A stretch of 64,000 nt of DNA from Phenylobacterium sp. (GTDB lineage: Bacteria; Pseudomonadota; Alphaproteobacteria; Caulobacterales; Caulobacteraceae): NCBI RefSeq assembly GCF_030651185.1, contig NZ_JAUSCJ010000031.1:62001-126000 (forward strand). Direction: 5' to 3'. A program made the position numbers and the translations under genes. This document shows, one piece after another, positions 60,380 to 64,000 of this stretch (positions are counted from its first letter, which is position 1; every line of letters starts with the position of its first letter). The notes beneath the pieces were generated by a model, which saw only the letters and a list, made by a program, of their open reading frames with translations, made no database searches and was not told the origin of the DNA.

Positions 60380-61396
60380 ATGAAACTCTCCGGTCTGGCC
60401 GTTTTCGCCGCTCTCACCCTGGCCGCCTGCGGCTCCGGCTCGCCCCAAAGGGCCTCGGAGACCCCGCCCCTCAACCTTGCGCAACTCACCACCGAGGTGT
60501 CGCAGATCGCCGAGCGGGCGCGGCCCGGCGTCCTGGGGGTCGGCCTGATGAACCTGGAGAGCGGCGAGAGCTGGGACTTCAACGGCGAGCGCCGGTTCCC
60601 CATGCAGAGCGTGTTCAAGGCGCCGCTGGGCGCCGCCGTCCTGGCGGAGGTGGACGCCGGCCGCCTGAGGCTGGAAGACACCCTCACCCTGGCCGAGGAG
60701 GACCTGTCCCCACCGCTGAGCCCCATCGCCGACGCCTATCCGGCCCGGCGGGACTACACGGTGCGCGAACTTCTGGTGGCCGCCACCGGCGCCTCCGACA
60801 ACACCGCCGCCGACGTGCTGATGAAGCGGATCGGCGGCCCCGGCGCCGTCACCGCCTGGCTGGTGGGCAAGAAGATCGACGAGATCCGCGTTGACCGCTA
60901 CGAGCGCCAGCTCCAGCCCGACAGCGTCGGCATGGCCTCCTTCCGCCCCGCCTGGAAGGGCTCGCAGGCCTATATGGCCGCCTTCAACACGGTGCCTCCG
61001 GCGGCGCGCCGCAAGGCCGTGGCGGCCTATCTCTCCGATCCGCAGGACACCGCCACGCCGCGCGGGACGCTCAACTTCCTCGACAAGCTGGACGACGGCG
61101 AACTGCTGACGCCCGCCTCCACGAAGCTGCTGCTGCAGATCATGACCGACACCACCACTGGCCAGGACCGCCTGAAGGCGGGCTTCCCGCCGGGCTCTAG
61201 CCTCGCCCACAAGACCGGGACGGCGCGCACCGATCAGGGGATGAACCCCGCCCTAAATGACGTGGGCATCGTCACCCTGCCTGACGGGCGACGCTACGCG
61301 GTGGCGGTTTTCCTGTCGGGCTCGACCCTCGACACCGCCGAAAACGAAAAAATCGTGGCTGACGTCGCGCGCGCAGTGACCCGGGGCGTGCATTGA
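60380..61396 (+). CDS. Class A beta-lactamase, lipoprotein
   Basis: A 338-residue penicillinase. The signal MKLSGLAVFAALTLAAC has the lipobox Cys at residue 17, so it is membrane-anchored. Active-site elements: S77-x-x-K80 (SVFK), S139-D-N141, E175 in the omega-loop position (YERQLQ, where the standard enzyme has ExxLN) and K278-T-G280. The stretch between the omega loop and KTG is about 37 residues longer than in typical class A enzymes. It hydrolyses beta-lactams in the periplasm. There is no AmpR or BlaI gene beside it. Confidence 0.9.
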   Translation: MKLSGLAVFAALTLAACGSGSPQRASETPPLNLAQLTTEVSQIAERARPGVLGVGLMNLESGESWDFNGERRFPMQSVFKAPLGAAVLAEVDAGRLRLEDTLTLAEEDLSPPLSPIADAYPARRDYTVRELLVAATGASDNTAADVLMKRIGGPGAVTAWLVGKKIDEIRVDRYERQLQPDSVGMASFRPAWKGSQAYMAAFNTVPPAARRKAVAAYLSDPQDTATPRGTLNFLDKLDDGELLTPASTKLLLQIMTDTTTGQDRLKAGFPPGSSLAHKTGTARTDQGMNPALNDVGIVTLPDGRRYAVAVFLSGSTLDTAENEKIVADVARAVTRGVH

Positions 61397-61435
61397 TGTT
61401 CCTTGGCTGAGAACGCCTTGCATCTAAACGGCTCT

Positions 61436-61454
61436 GGGCGCTTCCGCGCCCTTT
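61436..61454 (+). terminator. Terminator after the beta-lactamase gene
   Basis: GGGCGC and GCGCCC around TTCC, followed by TTT. It is short but well placed, 39 nt after the stop. TAGTAT at about 61472-61477 could be the -10 box of icd. Confidence 0.6.
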
Positions 61455-61520
61455 GCGTCGAGGCCGACGCCTAGTATACGGCCCCAAAGCCAATTTTACG
61501 CCCCGGAGCGCATCGCCCTC

Positions 61521-62741
61521 ATGGCCAAGATCAAAGTCGCCAATCCTGTCGTCGATATCGATGGCGATGAGATGACCCGCATCATCTGGCAGTGGATCAA
61601 GGACAAGCTGATCCTGCCCAATCTCGATATCGACCTGGCCTATTACGACTTGGGCATGGAGAGCCGCGACGCCACCGACGACAAGATCACCGTCGAGTCG
61701 GCCGAGGCGATCCTGAAGTACGGCGTCGGCATCAAGTGCGCGACCATCACGCCGGACGAGGCCCGCGTCGAAGAGTTCAAGCTGAAGAAGATGTGGAAGT
61801 CGCCCAACGGCACGATCCGCAACATCCTCGGCGGCGTCGTCTTCCGCGAACCGATCATCTGCCAGAACGTGCCCCGGCTGATCCCCGGCTGGACCCAGCC
61901 GATCATCATCGGCCGTCACGCCTTCGGCGACCAGTACCGCGCCACCGACTTCAAGGTGCCCGGCCCCGGCAAGATGACCATCAAGTGGGAAGGCAAGGAC
62001 GGCCAGGTCATCGAGCATGAGGTGTTCGACTATCCGGGCTCCGGCGTGGCCATGGCCATGTACAACCTGGACGACTCGATCCGCGACTTCGCCCACGCCT
62101 CCTTCGCCTACGCCCTGCAGCGCACCTATCCGCTGTATCTCTCCACCAAGAACACGATCCTCAAGGGCTATGACGGCCGCTTCAAGGACATCTTCGCCGA
62201 GATCTTCGCCGCCGAGTACGCCGCGCAGTTCAAGGAAGCCGGCATCACCTACGAGCACCGTCTGATCGACGACATGGTGGCCTCGGCCCTGAAGTGGTCC
62301 GGCGGCTTCATCTGGGCCTGCAAGAACTACGACGGCGACGTGCAGTCCGACCAGGTCGCCCAGGGCTTCGGCTCGCTGGGCCTGATGACCTCGGTGCTGA
62401 TCACCCCGGACGGCAAGACCATGGAGGCCGAGGCCGCCCACGGCACTGTCACCCGCCACTTCCGCCAGCACCAGAAGGGCGAGAGCACGTCGACCAACTC
62501 CATCGCCTCGATCTTCGCCTGGACGCGGGGTCTGGAACATCGCGCCAAGCTGGACGGCAACGCCGAGCTGGACCGCTTCGCCCGCACCCTGGAGCGCGTC
62601 TGCGTGGAGACCGTGGAAAGCGGCTCGATGACCAAGGACCTGGCCCTGCTGGTCGGCGACAGCCAGGGCTGGCTGACCACCGAGGGCTTCATCGACAAGG
62701 TCGCGGTGAACCTCGACAAGGCGCTCGCCCAACCGGCCTGA
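61521..62741 (+). CDS. icd: NADP-dependent isocitrate dehydrogenase
   Basis: A 406-residue enzyme of the homodimeric eukaryote-like type used by alphaproteobacteria: [49 protein letters not shown] (isocitrate binding), [16 protein letters not shown] and the NADP motif [28 protein letters not shown]. It converts isocitrate to 2-oxoglutarate in the TCA cycle. Monocistronic, with a long bidirectional hairpin after it. Confidence 0.97.
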   Translation: MAKIKVANPVVDIDGDEMTRIIWQWIKDKLILPNLDIDLAYYDLGMESRDATDDKITVESAEAILKYGVGIKCATITPDEARVEEFKLKKMWKSPNGTIRNILGGVVFREPIICQNVPRLIPGWTQPIIIGRHAFGDQYRATDFKVPGPGKMTIKWEGKDGQVIEHEVFDYPGSGVAMAMYNLDDSIRDFAHASFAYALQRTYPLYLSTKNTILKGYDGRFKDIFAEIFAAEYAAQFKEAGITYEHRLIDDMVASALKWSGGFIWACKNYDGDVQSDQVAQGFGSLGLMTSVLITPDGKTMEAEAAHGTVTRHFRQHQKGESTSTNSIASIFAWTRGLEHRAKLDGNAELDRFARTLERVCVETVESGSMTKDLALLVGDSQGWLTTEGFIDKVAVNLDKALAQPA

Positions 62742-62751
62742 GCCGACAGCG

Positions 62752-62777
62752 CGGACCGCGCCTTGCGGCGCGGTCCG
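62752..62777. terminator. Bidirectional hairpin terminator
   Basis: CGGACCGCGCC and GGCGCGGTCCG with a TTGC loop, between the convergent icd and flagellin genes. Confidence 0.8.
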
Positions 62778-62787
62778 GCTAGCCGAT

Positions 62788-63609
62788 CTATCTGAACAGG
62801 TTCAGCACTGTCGCCGACGAGGTGTTGGCGATCGACAGCGCCTGTACGCCCAGCTGCTGCTTGGTCTGCAGCGAGGTCAGCCGCGCGCTCTCGCGGGCCA
62901 GGTCGGCGTCCACCAGGTTGCCCACGCCGGCGTCGATGGAGTCCTGCAGCTTGCCGACAAAGGTCAGGTGGGCGGAGATCGCCTTGGATCCCGTGCCCAG
63001 CTTCGACAGCGACGTCGAGACATTGCCGATCGCCGTCCCGACGTCGGTCACCATCTGCTCGGCCAGCGCCTGGGTCCCGACGGACGAGGTGTTGGCGAGC
63101 CCGATGCCACCGAGCGAGAGATCCTGGGCCACGACCGTGATCTTCGAGGTACCGTCGTCATTGGCCAGGGCCGCGATGGTCGTGCCGCCGGAACTGATCA
63201 TGTTCACACCGTTGAAGGTTGCGTTGGAAACCGACTTCGCGACCTGATCCCGCAGGGCCTTAAAGTCCTCGTTGAGGGCGGTGCGCGACGCGGTGTCGAG
63301 GCTGGAGTCAGACGCGGCCAGCGCCTTCTCCTTCATCTGCAGCAGGAGGTCGGAGACCGCCTCGCCGCCGGCGATCGCCACGTCGACGGTCGATTGCGAA
63401 CGCTGGAGGGAGTCGCGGACCGCGTTCAGGGACGAGGAGGTGGCGCGCTGGTTCTGGGCGATGGCCCAGATGGCGCCGTTGTCCTTGGCCGACGCGATCT
63501 TCTTGCCCGTGTTGATGCGAGCCTGGACTTCCATTAGCTCGCCACTGGTCTGATTGAGATTCTGTAGAGCGATCATCGCCCCGATATTGGTATTGACGCT
63601 ATTCGGCAT
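62788..63609 (-). CDS. Flagellin
   Basis: A 273-residue flagellin of the short Caulobacter kind. N-terminal [56 protein letters not shown] and C-terminal [31 protein letters not shown] are the paired D0/D1 helices that pack the filament core. The middle D2/D3 part is short. The ATG at 63609 begins the conserved helix; an ATG at 63639 would add ten non-flagellin residues. No sigma-54 type GG-N10-GC promoter was found in the 100 bp upstream. Confidence 0.95.
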   Translation of the reverse strand: MPNSVNTNIGAMIALQNLNQTSGELMEVQARINTGKKIASAKDNGAIWAIAQNQRATSSSLNAVRDSLQRSQSTVDVAIAGGEAVSDLLLQMKEKALAASDSSLDTASRTALNEDFKALRDQVAKSVSNATFNGVNMISSGGTTIAALANDDGTSKITVVAQDLSLGGIGLANTSSVGTQALAEQMVTDVGTAIGNVSTSLSKLGTGSKAISAHLTFVGKLQDSIDAGVGNLVDADLARESARLTSLQTKQQLGVQALSIANTSSATVLNLFR

Positions 63610-64000
63610 CTTACAAACCCCACATTTTTTAGGTTTCATCCACTATTTTTAATGGACGTGAGCATTTTTGCTCTGCCTTATCTATAACGTGTGAGTCTTT
63701 CGGTCCGACTAAGAGAGCATTGAGAAATCGTGAATCGAAATTCGATTGACGACGATGCGGACGAAGTGTCGCATCCAGCAGCCCGAGCGCGCCATCACAC
63801 CTGCAAACCGAGACCACGCTTGGCGTAACGGCGTTTTGGCGGACGAAGACTCCGGCCGGACTCGCCCCGGACCCTGTGCCGACTCGTCGCCAATCAATTC
63901 AAACCTTCGAAATCTTTGACCTGCTCAATTCAAGTCTTCGAAAGCTTTGAGAGAGGCGGCGGCGGCTGCCGGCCAGGCCCGAGAGCCCGGTCGGTCAGGA
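63610..64000. other. Flagellin upstream region and window end
   Basis: About 390 bp without a supported gene. The first 120 bp before the flagellin are lower in GC and should hold its promoter, but no clear sigma-54 or sigma-70 pair is visible. Two 25-bp direct repeats lie at 63895-63950. The last 50 bp are GC-rich and may belong to the next gene. Confidence 0.4.
63895..63950. repeat. Two 25-bp imperfect direct repeats
   Basis: 63895-63919 and 63926-63950 share CAATTCAA, CTTCGAAA and CTTTGA, 21 of 25 bases, with a 31-bp period. Each holds a TTCGAA palindrome, as tandem operators often do. They may control a gene that starts beyond the window. Confidence 0.6.

Noticed and set aside
63629..63897. 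Short minus-strand frames upstream of the flagellin gene
   Set aside because: They lie in the likely promoter region, differ between overlapping frames and show no protein-like pattern.

Overview
The window is GC-rich, densely coded DNA from an alphaproteobacterium, most likely a member of the Caulobacteraceae (Phenylobacterium or a close relative). Support: a 273-residue Caulobacter-style flagellin, the ATP synthase inhibitor zeta subunit (an alphaproteobacterial family), an mlaACDEF operon without mlaB, a GTTC-N7-GTTC type LexA box, a large TonB-dependent receptor, many GTG/TTG starts and many 1-4 nt gene overlaps. The genus is an inference.

Layout. 1-5.1 kb: the end of a MocR-type aminotransferase, a methyltransferase, small membrane/lipoprotein genes and a first Spinster-like MFS transporter. 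5.2-7.6 kb: an 807-residue protein made almost wholly of octapeptide repeats with a higher-order period of 56 residues. 7.65-10.5 kb: a TetR regulator with a palindromic operator, fabA and two short-chain dehydrogenases. 10.5-14.6 kb: a hemerythrin-like protein, an AT-rich gap, a Crp/Fnr regulator and a second, paralogous MFS transporter. 14.6-19.6 kb: purB and, on the other strand, the mlaA-C-D-E-F phospholipid transport operon.

19.7-27.9 kb is the accessory region. A terminase-small-subunit-like gene has been cut off from a LexA-type box by a 2340-bp IS1595-family element with perfect 24-bp terminal inverted repeats and a perfect 8-bp target duplication. The element carries a Cas2-like (SinR-family) protein, a HEPN-motif protein and a small ORF as passengers. 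Next comes an MmeI-like restriction/methylase gene whose middle has been replaced by a lower-GC restriction-modification cassette: two C5-cytosine methyltransferases and a PD-(D/E)xK-type nuclease. Two long palindromic repeats in inverted orientation flank this block.

28-44 kb is mostly housekeeping: the ATPase zeta subunit, purC-purS-(lipoprotein)-purQ, ogt, a BlaI/M56 pair, a penicillin/AHL acylase, a globin-coupled chemoreceptor, purL, a GSU2403-like nucleotidyltransferase, cinA and metE. metE is preceded by a cobalamin riboswitch and an upstream palindrome like the SAH-responsive (SahR) operators. 44-55 kb: a serine hydrolase, bolA, and then, between bolA and grxD, a transport/modification block (TctC, a TctA-TctB fusion, a methyltransferase, an ATP-grasp protein and a TonB-dependent receptor). 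55-64 kb: grxD, a thioesterase, rpsD, a DUF1254 protein, nitronate monooxygenase, trmJ, a class A beta-lactamase, icd and a flagellin.

How the genes work together. Five de novo purine genes (purB, purC, purS, purQ, purL) are scattered but close. The Mla genes form one translationally coupled operon. The three genes of the RM cassette overlap and look like one transcript. Coordinates, motifs and repeats were read from the sequence; family assignments rest on recognised motifs and gene lengths and were not checked against databases.
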